Notes under the pieces: generated by a model
What the model was told of the DNA's origin: nothing
Database searches by the model: none
Seen by the model: only the letters and a program-made list of their open reading frames with translations
Shown: positions 1 to 7,498 of the stretch, piece after piece
Position numbering within the stretch: position 1 is the stretch's first letter
How the letters are laid out: each line of letters starts with the position of its first letter
Program-made: the position numbers and the translations under genes
DNA from: Sphingomicrobium arenosum
Lineage (GTDB): Bacteria > Pseudomonadota > Alphaproteobacteria > Sphingomonadales > Sphingomonadaceae
Length of the DNA: 64,000 nucleotides
NCBI RefSeq assembly: GCF_026157085.1
Contig: NZ_JANPVN010000001.1
Coordinates: forward strand, 1,798,001-1,862,000
Reading direction: 5' to 3'

Positions 1-220
1 GCTGCAGTGCCTCGCGCACATCCTCGTCCTCGATCAACTCGCCCTGCGCCAGCGCATCGAGGTCGAGGACATAATCGCCGATCGCGGTGCCGATCCGCGG
101 CAGCCCGTCGTCGGTCGAAAAGACGCCGAGCGGCAAATTCTGGACGGGCCAGTCGGCATGGCCGTTGGCGCCATCGACCCAGCAGTCGAGATCGGGCGAA
201 TTGGTGGAATCAGTCTGCAT
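1..220 (-). CDS. fahA: fumarylacetoacetase, N-terminal part (runs off window)
   Basis: Partial gene: the start (ATG at 220-218) and the first 73 codons are in the window. The translation begins [20 protein letters not shown] and continues with PLGVFS and [17 protein letters not shown], the pattern of the small N-terminal domain of fumarylacetoacetase. The enzyme hydrolyses fumarylacetoacetate to fumarate and acetoacetate, the last step of tyrosine/homogentisate breakdown. Its first 11 bases overlap the end of the upstream homogentisate dioxygenase gene, so the two are almost certainly one operon with coupled translation. The catalytic C-terminal domain is outside the window. Confidence 0.85.
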   Translation of the reverse strand, partial: MQTDSTNSPDLDCWVDGANGHADWPVQNLPLGVFSTDDGLPRIGTAIGDYVLDLDALAQGELIEDEDVREALQ

Positions 221-1493
221 CGGGTACCTCTGCCTTGGGGAAGCCCTGCCAGGCCTCGTCATAGTCGGGTTGCGCGCTCTGACACGCGAAGTCGGTCGGG
301 CGATAGGGCCAGCAGGTCTCGACCATGAAGGCGAGCGTGCCGTCCATCTTCTGGGGCTTCAACGCCGCCTCGCTCGCTTTTTTCCATGTCTCGACGTCGG
401 GACCATGCCCGCTCATGATATTGTGCAAGCTGATCCCGCCGGGCGAAAAGCCCTCGGCCTTGGCGTCATATTCGCCGAGGATGAGGCCCATCGCCTCGCT
501 CATCACGTTGCGATGGAACCATGGCGGGCGGAACGTGTCCTCGGCCACCATCCAGCGCGGCGGAAAGATGACGAAATCGGCATTGGCGCGCCCCGGCACC
601 TCCGACGGGCTGGTCAGCACGGTGAAGATGCTGGGATCGGGATGGTCGAAGCTGACCGTGTTCATCACGTTGAAGCGCGACAAATCGTAGCGCATCGGCG
701 CGACATTGCCGTGCCAGGCGACGACGTCGAGCGGGCTATGATCGAGCGTGGTCGTCCACAGCCTCCCGCCATGCTTCTGGATCAGCTTATGGTCGCCGTC
801 CTTATCCTCATAGGACGCCACCGGCATCTCGAAATCGCGCGGATTGGCGAGCCCGTTGGCGCCGATGGGCCCCAAATCGGGCAGGCGGAAGGGCGCGCCG
901 TAATTTTCGGCGACATAGCCGCCCGCGCCCCCGTCAGGCACCTCGACACGAAAACGGATGCCACGCGGAATGAGCGCGATGTGCCCGGGTGGCACGTCGA
1001 GCCGCCCCATCTCGGTGACGAGATGCAGCGCGCCCCGCTGCGGGATGAAGAGCAGTTCGCCATCGCTGTTCATGAAGCTGCGATCCGCCATCGACACATC
1101 GGCGGAAAAAACATGCAGCGCCACGCCGCTGAGATCGGCGGGATCGCGCGTCGCCAGCATGGTCGCGAGACTGTCGACGAAATCCTGCCCCTCGGCCAGC
1201 GCGGGCGGGTCCCAGCGCAGCCGATTTGGCGCCAGCGGCTGCTCGCTGCCTATGGCGGTCAGCAGCGCATTGCCCTCATAGGGCGCATAAGGCGGATGAT
1301 CGGCGGTGGGACGCAGGCGATAGAGCCAGCTGCGCAAATTTTCGGGCCGCGCCATGGTGAAGGCGCTCGCGGAAAACTGCTCGGCATAGAGCCCGAAGGC
1401 CGGCCGCTGCGGGCTGTTGCGCCCGATCGGCAGCGCGCCCTTCACGGCTTCACTTTCGACATGACTGCCAAAGCCCGTCAGATAGTCACCCAT
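210..1493 (-). CDS. hmgA: homogentisate 1,2-dioxygenase
   Basis: 427 aa, the usual length for homogentisate 1,2-dioxygenase, the iron(II) enzyme that opens the ring of homogentisate to maleylacetoacetate in tyrosine catabolism. Family stretches visible include the N-terminal [19 protein letters not shown], the cupin region with [20 protein letters not shown], and the C-terminal iron site region [20 protein letters not shown] followed by [15 protein letters not shown]. The start at 1493 is preceded by a strong AGGAGGGAG ribosome binding site. It overlaps fahA downstream. The third pathway enzyme, maleylacetoacetate isomerase, lies about 13 kb away at 14808. Confidence 0.96.
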   Translation of the reverse strand: MGDYLTGFGSHVESEAVKGALPIGRNSPQRPAFGLYAEQFSASAFTMARPENLRSWLYRLRPTADHPPYAPYEGNALLTAIGSEQPLAPNRLRWDPPALAEGQDFVDSLATMLATRDPADLSGVALHVFSADVSMADRSFMNSDGELLFIPQRGALHLVTEMGRLDVPPGHIALIPRGIRFRVEVPDGGAGGYVAENYGAPFRLPDLGPIGANGLANPRDFEMPVASYEDKDGDHKLIQKHGGRLWTTTLDHSPLDVVAWHGNVAPMRYDLSRFNVMNTVSFDHPDPSIFTVLTSPSEVPGRANADFVIFPPRWMVAEDTFRPPWFHRNVMSEAMGLILGEYDAKAEGFSPGGISLHNIMSGHGPDVETWKKASEAALKPQKMDGTLAFMVETCWPYRPTDFACQSAQPDYDEAWQGFPKAEVPDAD

Positions 1494-1563
1494 GACTGCT
1501 CCCTCCTGAGCGCGAACGGGTGGCGGCTGCGCACCCTCCTGTCAATCGCCGCGCTTGGCCGCG

Positions 1564-1734
1564 CTATGGCCGCGCCTCGCCCGATGGCACGAGCAACCCC
1601 GAGCTGTTCGCCTTCTGCTCTTCGTCAGCGATGAAATGATACCAGAGGAGAAAGACCCCGCAGAGCGTCAGGAGCGTGATCCACGCGCGCCTGGTGGTCA
1701 GGGGCTCGCCGTCATGCCAGCCCCAGTTGCTCAC
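1564..1734 (-). CDS. small single-span membrane protein (56 aa)
   Basis: GTG-started 56-aa ORF beginning MSNWGWHDGEPLTTRRAW, then a hydrophobic span of about 16 residues (ITLLTLCGVFLLWYHF, residues 19-34) and a charged tail. The start GTG shares bases with the TGA stop of the preceding 66-aa gene (GTGA overlap), a sign of translational coupling, which is the main reason to accept so short a gene. No family recognised. It ends a three-gene run of small membrane proteins after the DUF202 gene. Confidence 0.6.
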   Translation of the reverse strand: MSNWGWHDGEPLTTRRAWITLLTLCGVFLLWYHFIADEEQKANSSGLLVPSGEARP

Positions 1735-1931
1735 GCCACCCGCCCTTGCGCGGCGGAATAGGCGCCCGCCGGCACCTCGGTCGGCGCCTCGATCTCCACC
1801 TCGGGGACGACGATTCCCAATTCGACGCGGAACAGGAAGAGGAGCAGGAGCAGAAGGCAGGCGGCGGCAATGATCAGCGCGATCATCGAGCGCTCCGACC
1901 CTTCGACGTGGAGGCTATTGTCTTCGGTCAT
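1731..1931 (-). CDS. small single-span membrane protein (66 aa)
   Basis: 66-aa ORF starting MTEDNSLHVEGSERSMIALI. It has a strongly hydrophobic helix at about residues 15-34, rich in leucine, then an acidic/proline tail (VVPEVEIEAPTEVPAG). It lies 11 bp downstream of the DUF202 gene and overlaps the next small gene at its stop codon. No family recognised; the membrane topology is inference from hydrophobicity. Confidence 0.6.
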   Translation of the reverse strand: MTEDNSLHVEGSERSMIALIIAAACLLLLLLFLFRVELGIVVPEVEIEAPTEVPAGAYSAAQGRVA

Positions 1932-1942
1932 AGCAGCAAGCT

Positions 1943-2335
1943 CTAGCCGAAAAAGAGCCAGATGCCGACACCCACCATCACCGCGCCCGCCGAAATACCG
2001 GTGGCGACGACTTCCATGCCCTTGGTCGAGGGCTCCTTGACGAAATTGGCGTGCATCCGGTTGATCGCCCCGCACATGCGACGCTTGGCGCCCTGCACGA
2101 CGACGATGGCGAGGATCATGAAGAAAGTCGCCATCAGCTTGGGCACCCATGAAGGCTCGAAGGCGCCGAACAGCGCGCGCAGGCCGAGCCCGAGACCGAT
2201 CAGCCCCATGCCCGAGCCCATCCAGCTCGCCATCGTCCGCTCCACCGCCATGATCGTGCGATCCTCGGCGAGATCGGTGCGATCCTCCGCCAATTCCTGA
2301 TTGTCGCGCTCGTGGCTCGAGACGCCGCCTACCAT
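1943..2335 (-). CDS. DUF202 (YidH-like) membrane protein
   Basis: 130 aa. The N-terminal half has an unusual repeat of the type LAEDRT (residues about 15-27), followed by the DUF202 signature VERTMASWMGSGMGLIGLGLGLRALF, in which a conserved ER(T) pair precedes the first helix. Two more hydrophobic segments follow (about 64-81 and 110-130). DUF202 proteins are small inner-membrane proteins without an established function. First gene of a leftward three-gene unit of small membrane proteins. Confidence 0.8.
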   Translation of the reverse strand: MVGGVSSHERDNQELAEDRTDLAEDRTIMAVERTMASWMGSGMGLIGLGLGLRALFGAFEPSWVPKLMATFFMILAIVVVQGAKRRMCGAINRMHANFVKEPSTKGMEVVATGISAGAVMVGVGIWLFFG

Positions 2336-2411
2336 GTCCTTCTCCGCTGCTGTCCTTCCCTAACGGCCGGGCGCCGCGATCGTTTCGCCTCCGCCAGCAC
2401 CGCAGGCTGCG

Positions 2412-2939
2412 ATGGAACGGGCACCCGGCGGCCCTCGTTACGGCCCCATGCGTTATTGTCCCTGGTCCATCGCCGCTTTCTTTGCCTTCGTCCTGCTCGG
2501 CGGCGCCGCGCGTTGGGCGATCGGCAGCGTCTATTCCTCGGGCGAGGCGATCCAGTTGATGGACACGCTCGCCTCGTCGGGGCTCTATCTCGGCTCGGCG
2601 GCGGCCACTGCCTCGGCGACCATCCTCGCGCTGATGCTGACGCTGACCGGCATGATCAAGCGGCTCGATCGCGACTGGGACGCGCCGGTGTGGAAGACGA
2701 TCGATCGCGTCAGCCAATTCTCCACCATATCGCTGCTCGCCAGCCTGACCCTGCTCCTCGCGCTGGTCTTTCCCATTGGCGAATTCGACAAGCTGCCGGC
2801 AGGCTGGTTCGCGACCCTTTACAATCTCCTGTTCGGCTGGACCGTGCTGGTGATCGCGCTGCTCGCCACCACCGTGACCATGCTCTATCGCACCATCCGC
2901 ACGGTGATCGCCTCGATCACCCCGCACGAGGATGTGTGA
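2412..2939 (+). CDS. multi-span membrane protein of unknown function
   Basis: 175 aa if it starts at ATG 2412; a second ATG at 2448 gives a product that begins MRYCPWSIAAFF and goes straight into the first helix, and is a credible alternative. Four hydrophobic segments are visible: about residues 18-36, 58-80, 101-121 and 136-158. No known family recognised. It is divergent from the DUF202 unit and upstream of copA. A GGAAC-N17-CGTT sequence at 2414-2439 resembles an EcfG general-stress promoter; if it is used, the later start is the right one. Confidence 0.65.
   Translation: MERAPGGPRYGPMRYCPWSIAAFFAFVLLGGAARWAIGSVYSSGEAIQLMDTLASSGLYLGSAAATASATILALMLTLTGMIKRLDRDWDAPVWKTIDRVSQFSTISLLASLTLLLALVFPIGEFDKLPAGWFATLYNLLFGWTVLVIALLATTVTMLYRTIRTVIASITPHEDV
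2414..2439 (+). promoter_or_regulatory. possible EcfG-type (general stress) promoter
   Basis: GGAAC at 2414-2418 and CGTT at 2436-2439 with a 17-base spacer fit the alphaproteobacterial EcfG sigma factor consensus. It lies just ahead of the alternative ATG 2448, so the transcript would be nearly leaderless. A chance match is quite possible. Confidence 0.3.
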
Positions 2940-3020
2940 GCCAATCGACCGAAGGACCGTCTTGAACCCGGGGACGGCGGCGACTAGCTCGGCGGGAACG
3001 ATAAGGATTAGAGCTCCAGC

Positions 3021-4778
3021 ATGACCGACCTCACCCGCCGCCACCTCCTGCGCGCCAGCCTCGCTGGCGGGGCGTTGACAGCGGCGCTCCCCGCCTGGGC
3101 GCGCGGACAGGACGTGTCGCACCATGGCAGCGTCATGGCGCGGCGCGGCTTCGACGAGGCGTCGGGTGAGCGCATCGACCTCACCGTCGGGCGCTCGATG
3201 TTCTCGACCGGCGGACGCACGGGCCATGCCGTCACCGTCAACGGCAGCGTCCCCGGCCCGCTGCTCCGCCTCAAGGAAGGCGAGGAGGTCTCGCTCAACG
3301 TCCACAACCATCTCGACGAGGACACGTCGATCCATTGGCACGGGCTGCTCCTCCCCTTTCACCTCGATGGCGTCCCCGGCGTCAGTTTCCCCGGCATCGC
3401 GCCCGGCGACAGTTTCGAGGCGCGCTTTCCCGTCCGCCAGTCGGGCACCTATTGGTGGCACAGCCATTCGGGTCTTCAGGAACAGATGGGGCACTACGGC
3501 CCGATCATCGTCGATCCCGCCGGCTCCGACCCGGTGCAGGCCGATCGCGACTATGTCGTGCTCCTGTCCGAATTCAGCCCGCTCCACCCGCACGACATCT
3601 TCAAGAAGCTCAAGCAGGGCGAGGGCTATTTCAATTTCCAACAGCGCACGCTGACCGACGATTATCCGCTGAGCGCGCAGGAGCGTCGGATGTGGGCGCG
3701 GATGCGGATGATGCCGACCGATATCCTCGACGTCACCGCCTCGACCTACACCTATCTGCTGAACGGCCATGGCCCCGCCGACGGGCTTGAATATGCCTTC
3801 CGCCCCGGCGAGCGGGTGCGCCTGCGCTTCATCAACGGCAGCGCGATGACCTTCTTCAACATCCGCATCCCGGGCCTGCCGATGACCATCGTGCAGGCCG
3901 ACGGACAGAATGTCCGCCCCGTCGAGGTCGACGAATTCCAGATCGGCGTCGCGGAGACCTACGACGTGATCGTCGAACCGACGGGCGACGCGCATGCGCT
4001 CGTCGCCGAGAGCATGGACCGGTCGGGCATGGGGCTTGCCCATCTCGCCAGCCGCCCCGGCGCCCGCGCGCCCGTGCCGCCGTTGCGCGACCCCCCGCTG
4101 CTGACCATGAAGGACATGGGACATGGCGGGATGGACCATGGCGGCATGGATCATGGCGCGATGAATCACGGCGGCGAGACCACGGGCATGGGCGACATGG
4201 ACATGGGCGCGATGGACATGCGCGACACCTCGCTCCTGCCCGATCATGTGAAGGTCGGGCCCGGGATCGACATGGTCGCGATGAACCCCGTGGACCGCAT
4301 GGGCGACCCCGGCATCGGCTTGGACGACGTCGACCACCGTGTCCTGCGCTACACCGATCTTCGCGCGCTCAACCCCGACCATTCGGCCCGCGCGCCGACC
4401 CGCGCGATGGAGATCCATCTCACCGGCAACATGGAGCGCTACATGTGGTCGTTCGACGGCAAGAAATTCGCCGCCGTTGCCGATGCGCCCATCCGCTTCG
4501 CCTATAACGAGCGCGTGCGTGTCAAGCTCGTCAACGACACGATGATGGCGCACCCCATCCACCTGCACGGCCATTTCTTCGAACTGGTCAACGGCGCGGG
4601 CCATGGCGAACAGCCCTTGAAGCACACGCTCGTCGTCCAGCCCGGTGGCAGCGCGGTCTTCGACCTCACCGCCGACGAGCCGGGCGACTGGGCCTTCCAC
4701 TGCCACCTCCTCTATCACATGCACGCCGGCATGTTTCAGATCGTCACCGTGGCCAATCCCGACGGGGGCGAGGCATGA
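3021..4778 (+). CDS. copA: copper resistance multicopper oxidase CopA
   Basis: 585-aa periplasmic multicopper oxidase of the CopA/PcoA type. A twin-arginine signal (TRRHLLRAS, residues 5-13) ends near PAWARG. Copper motifs are intact: IHWHG, YWWHSHSG, and near the C terminus HPIHLHGHFFE and HCHLLYHMHAGM, together the type 1/2/3 copper ligands. A His/Met-rich insert at about residues 360-400 (repeats of the kind MDHGGMDHG) probably binds Cu(I). The enzyme is expected to oxidise Cu(I) to the less toxic Cu(II). The stop overlaps the start of copB (ATGA). Confidence 0.95.
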   Translation: MTDLTRRHLLRASLAGGALTAALPAWARGQDVSHHGSVMARRGFDEASGERIDLTVGRSMFSTGGRTGHAVTVNGSVPGPLLRLKEGEEVSLNVHNHLDEDTSIHWHGLLLPFHLDGVPGVSFPGIAPGDSFEARFPVRQSGTYWWHSHSGLQEQMGHYGPIIVDPAGSDPVQADRDYVVLLSEFSPLHPHDIFKKLKQGEGYFNFQQRTLTDDYPLSAQERRMWARMRMMPTDILDVTASTYTYLLNGHGPADGLEYAFRPGERVRLRFINGSAMTFFNIRIPGLPMTIVQADGQNVRPVEVDEFQIGVAETYDVIVEPTGDAHALVAESMDRSGMGLAHLASRPGARAPVPPLRDPPLLTMKDMGHGGMDHGGMDHGAMNHGGETTGMGDMDMGAMDMRDTSLLPDHVKVGPGIDMVAMNPVDRMGDPGIGLDDVDHRVLRYTDLRALNPDHSARAPTRAMEIHLTGNMERYMWSFDGKKFAAVADAPIRFAYNERVRVKLVNDTMMAHPIHLHGHFFELVNGAGHGEQPLKHTLVVQPGGSAVFDLTADEPGDWAFHCHLLYHMHAGMFQIVTVANPDGGEA

Positions 4779-5827
4779 GCATGATCGCCCTCGCCGCCGT
4801 GCTCCTCGCGCAGGACGCGCACCAGCACCACGCGCCGCCGCCGCCGCCGCCGCCGCCGCCGTCCGTTCAGCCGAAGCAGCAGCAGCAGCAGCAGCAGCAG
4901 CATGCCCATGACCATCATCAGCATGCCCCGACGGAGCCCGAGCCGGAGGTCGAGGTCGAGGCGCATCACGACCACCAGGCCATGGATCACAGCCAGATGG
5001 ATCACGGCACGATGGATCACGGCCAGATGGACCACGCCGCCATGGGCCACGGCACCGACAGCGCCGACAAGCTCGCCGGCATCCCCAAGGGCCCGCCCCC
5101 GCGCAGCGCGGGCAACGGCCCCGCCCGCGCCGCCGAACGCCTCTTCGGCGAAGCCGCGATGCAGCGCGCCCGCGCCGCGCTCATCCATGAAACCGGCAAC
5201 CAGGCCTTTTTCTGGTTCCAGGCCGACCGGCTCGAGGCGCGCTTAGGTGGCGAGGATGTGGGCTTTCTGTGGGACGCGCAGGCAAGCTACGGCGGCGACC
5301 TCGACAAGCTGTGGATCGAGAGCGAGGGCGAAGGCGATGTTGGCGAAGGCGTGGAAGACGCCGACATCGAGGCGACGTGGAGCCATGCCATCGCGCCTTA
5401 TTGGGATCTGCAGCTTGGCGCGCGGCAGGATCTCGCGGGCTCCTCGCGCACCTACGCCACCGTGGGCGTGCAGGGCCTCGCGCCCTATCTCTTCGAAGTG
5501 GACGCCGCCGCCTATCTGTCGAGCGAGGGCGAAGTGACGGCCGAGATCGAGGCCGAACTCGACCAGCGCATCACCCAGCGCCTCATCCTCCAGCCACGCG
5601 GCGAACTCGTCTTGGCGGCGCAGGATATCCCGGACCTCGCGCTGGGCGCCGGGCTCGCCAAGGCCGAACTGGGCGTTCGCCTGCGCTACGAGTTTTCTCG
5701 CGAATTCGCTCCCTATGTCGGCATCGCGCAGGAATGGCGCCTCGGTTCAAGCCGCGACCTCGCCCGCGCCCAAGGCGAGGACGTGAGCGCCACCCGCTTC
5801 GTTGCCGGCGTGCGCTTCTGGTTCTGA
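4775..5827 (+). CDS. copB: copper resistance outer membrane protein CopB
   Basis: 350 aa, overlapping copA by four bases. It begins with a short hydrophobic leader and then a striking low-complexity region: nine prolines, then eight glutamines, then His-rich and MDH repeats (MDHSQMDHGTMDHGQMDH), which probably bind copper. From about residue 120 comes the CopB/PcoB beta-barrel, with RLFGEAAMQRARAAL and a C-terminal aromatic residue (VRFWF) typical of outer membrane barrels. Works with CopA in periplasmic copper tolerance. The CCG and CAG triplet runs at 4838-4900 encode the homopolymers. Confidence 0.92.
   Translation: MSMIALAAVLLAQDAHQHHAPPPPPPPPPSVQPKQQQQQQQQHAHDHHQHAPTEPEPEVEVEAHHDHQAMDHSQMDHGTMDHGQMDHAAMGHGTDSADKLAGIPKGPPPRSAGNGPARAAERLFGEAAMQRARAALIHETGNQAFFWFQADRLEARLGGEDVGFLWDAQASYGGDLDKLWIESEGEGDVGEGVEDADIEATWSHAIAPYWDLQLGARQDLAGSSRTYATVGVQGLAPYLFEVDAAAYLSSEGEVTAEIEAELDQRITQRLILQPRGELVLAAQDIPDLALGAGLAKAELGVRLRYEFSREFAPYVGIAQEWRLGSSRDLARAQGEDVSATRFVAGVRFWF
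4838..4901 (+). repeat. CCG and CAG triplet microsatellites inside copB
   Basis: A run of CCG triplets (about 4838-4862) is followed by a run of CAG triplets (about 4877-4900). They encode nine prolines and eight glutamines. Changes in unit number would stay in frame. Confidence 0.85.
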
Positions 5828-5832
5828 GCCTC

Positions 5833-6450
5833 ATGCGCTTGCTGCTTCTGTTCCTGTGCGGCCTCTTCATGGCAGCAGCCCCGCCAGCACATGCCCACAA
5901 GGGCGAGAAGCATGGTGGAGTGGCGCCCCTCGACGCGCCGATGGAACAGGCAAGTAGCCCCGATGCTCGCGCGACACATGCCACCGACAGCGCGCCCGCA
6001 CCGACCTTCACGCCCGCCTCCCCCGGTGCCGCCGAACGCACGCTCGACTGGCTCGGGCGCTTGCATCCCGCGCTGGTGCATTTCCCCCTCGCGCTCTTCC
6101 CGATGGCGCTGCTCGCCGCCTTGCTCTCGCGCCGCCGTATGGCGCTTCGCGAGACCGCGCGCTTTCTGCTTGTCGCCGGCGCCATCAGCGCGCCGGTCGC
6201 CGCCCTCGTCGGCTGGCTCGGCGCCGTCCCCACCTGGTGGGACCTCGATCCCGTCGTCGCTTGGCACCGCTGGCTCGGCACCGCGATTGCGCTCATCGCC
6301 CTCCCACTGGGCTGGCTGGCATGGCGCCGCCCCGACCGGATCGCCGCCACGCCGATGCTCTGCTTCCTCGCAGCCTTTTGCGTGCTGCTCCTGGTCCAAG
6401 GCTGGCTCGGCGGTTCGATGATCCACGGCCTCGACCATCTCGCCTGGTAG
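5833..6450 (+). CDS. DUF2231-like membrane protein with signal peptide
   Basis: 205 aa starting at ATG 5833, five bases after copB. A signal peptide (LLLLFLCGLFMAAAPPAHAH) is followed by a short linker, then LGRLHPALVHFPLALFPMAL, the HPALVHFP signature of DUF2231 integral membrane proteins. About four further hydrophobic helices follow, with conserved His in VAWHRW and the C-terminal GGSMIHGLDHLAW. Its position implies co-transcription with copAB; the exact role is not known, though His-rich membrane segments would fit a metal or haem site (inference). Confidence 0.8.
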   Translation: MRLLLLFLCGLFMAAAPPAHAHKGEKHGGVAPLDAPMEQASSPDARATHATDSAPAPTFTPASPGAAERTLDWLGRLHPALVHFPLALFPMALLAALLSRRRMALRETARFLLVAGAISAPVAALVGWLGAVPTWWDLDPVVAWHRWLGTAIALIALPLGWLAWRRPDRIAATPMLCFLAAFCVLLLVQGWLGGSMIHGLDHLAW

Positions 6451-6517
6451 GCTCCGCGCCCGGAACGATCCCCCTTTGCCACGCTTTTTCAGCGGTACAG
6501 CAACAAGGGAGAACGCC

Positions 6518-7156
6518 ATGGCGAGCGACGCGCACGAGCAGCATCACAAGCAGGGCCATCACGGCAAGTGGACGACCTTCTTTGTGATGATCGCGACCTC
6601 GATCATGACCATGTTCGTCCTCAAATATTCCAACGTCTACGAGCCCAGCCACGTCTTCTTCTCGCAAACGCGGATGTGGATGGCGCTGATGATGGGCATG
6701 GCGATGATCGTCATCATGCTCGGCTTCATGTGGAACATGTACAGGACGCTGGCGACCAAGATCCTCGTCATGGTCGGCGCCATCCTCGGCTTCCTGCTTT
6801 TCCTCTGGCTCGCGCGCAGCCAGGCGACGGTCGAGGACGAAAGCTGGATGAAGGCGATGATCCCCCACCATTCGATCGCGGTCCTGACCAGCCGCCGCGC
6901 CGAAATTTCCGATCCGCGCGTACGCAAGCTCGCCGATGCGATCATCGAGGCGCAGGTCAAGGAGATCGCGCAGATGGAGTTGTTGCTCGAGGATATCGAG
7001 GCCAATGGCGAAATGGGCAACGGCACGCCCATTGCACCGCGCACGGCCAAGCTCACGCCCGAACTCTACGCCAAGGCAAAGGAGGCGGTGAAGCGCGACC
7101 TCACGGCCGATGCACGCGAGGAAGTCACCGTCGAAGCGGCGGGCGATACCCAATAA
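6518..7156 (+). CDS. DUF305 domain membrane protein
   Basis: 212 aa from ATG 6518, preceded by an AAGGGAG ribosome binding site. A His-rich N terminus (EQHHKQGHHGKW) leads into three membrane helices (about residues 19-34, 50-70, 78-96), then the DUF305 domain with the signature WMKAMIPHHSIAVLTSRRAEI and repeated acidic/Met positions. DUF305 proteins are ferritin-like, often found with copper genes, and have been linked to copper binding. Here it follows copA-copB-DUF2231, so a metal-handling role is likely by context. Confidence 0.85.
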   Translation: MASDAHEQHHKQGHHGKWTTFFVMIATSIMTMFVLKYSNVYEPSHVFFSQTRMWMALMMGMAMIVIMLGFMWNMYRTLATKILVMVGAILGFLLFLWLARSQATVEDESWMKAMIPHHSIAVLTSRRAEISDPRVRKLADAIIEAQVKEIAQMELLLEDIEANGEMGNGTPIAPRTAKLTPELYAKAKEAVKRDLTADAREEVTVEAAGDTQ

Positions 7157-7183
7157 AGTAACGGACGATCCGCGAGCCGGTGA

Positions 7184-7258
<75 letters not shown>

Positions 7259-7350
7259 ATCTCTAGCGGGAACGGCGCGGCCTATCGCCAAAGCGCTCCC
7301 ACCTGTCAAGCGTCTTGGCGCGGCAGGCTTGCTGTTTTATCGAGCGCGCC

Positions 7351-7491
7351 ATGACCCACGACAAGGACGACAAGGCCAAACGCCTCGCCGAGGCGCTGCG
7401 CGCCAACCTCCGCCGCCGCAAGGGCCAAGGGAAGGAGATGGCGAAGGAGCAACGCAGCGAATCGGAAAAGCCTCGCGAATCAGGCGACTAG
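7351..7491 (+). CDS. small charged conserved-type protein (46 aa)
   Basis: 46-aa ORF starting MTHDKDDKAKRLAEALRANL, then RRRKGQGKEMAKEQ and an acidic end. Rich in Lys/Arg/Glu, no membrane span, predicted helix. Small proteins of this appearance are common in sphingomonads, but no function is known. It stops 7 bp before the end of the convergent aminopeptidase gene. Confidence 0.6.
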   Translation: MTHDKDDKAKRLAEALRANLRRRKGQGKEMAKEQRSESEKPRESGD

Positions 7492-7498
7492 CCCGCGC

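Noticed and set aside
87..1634. 515-codon open frame opposite hmgA
   Set aside because: Antisense of a complete homogentisate dioxygenase; no family features.
1555..1761. 68-codon plus-strand frame over the small membrane protein gene
   Set aside because: No ribosome binding site or hydrophobic pattern; the minus-strand frame has a helix and a GTGA overlap with its neighbour.
1731..4724. 997-codon open frame on the minus strand through copA
   Set aside because: It is the reverse-frame shadow of copA in high-G+C DNA; composition is repetitive (His/Arg/Ala) with no domain. Only its last 66 codons (1731-1931), outside copA, look like a gene.
4838..4901. Triplet repeats as a possible sequencing artefact or phase-variation tract
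   Set aside because: Triplets cannot switch the frame, and the reading frame is intact across them; kept as a coding repeat instead.
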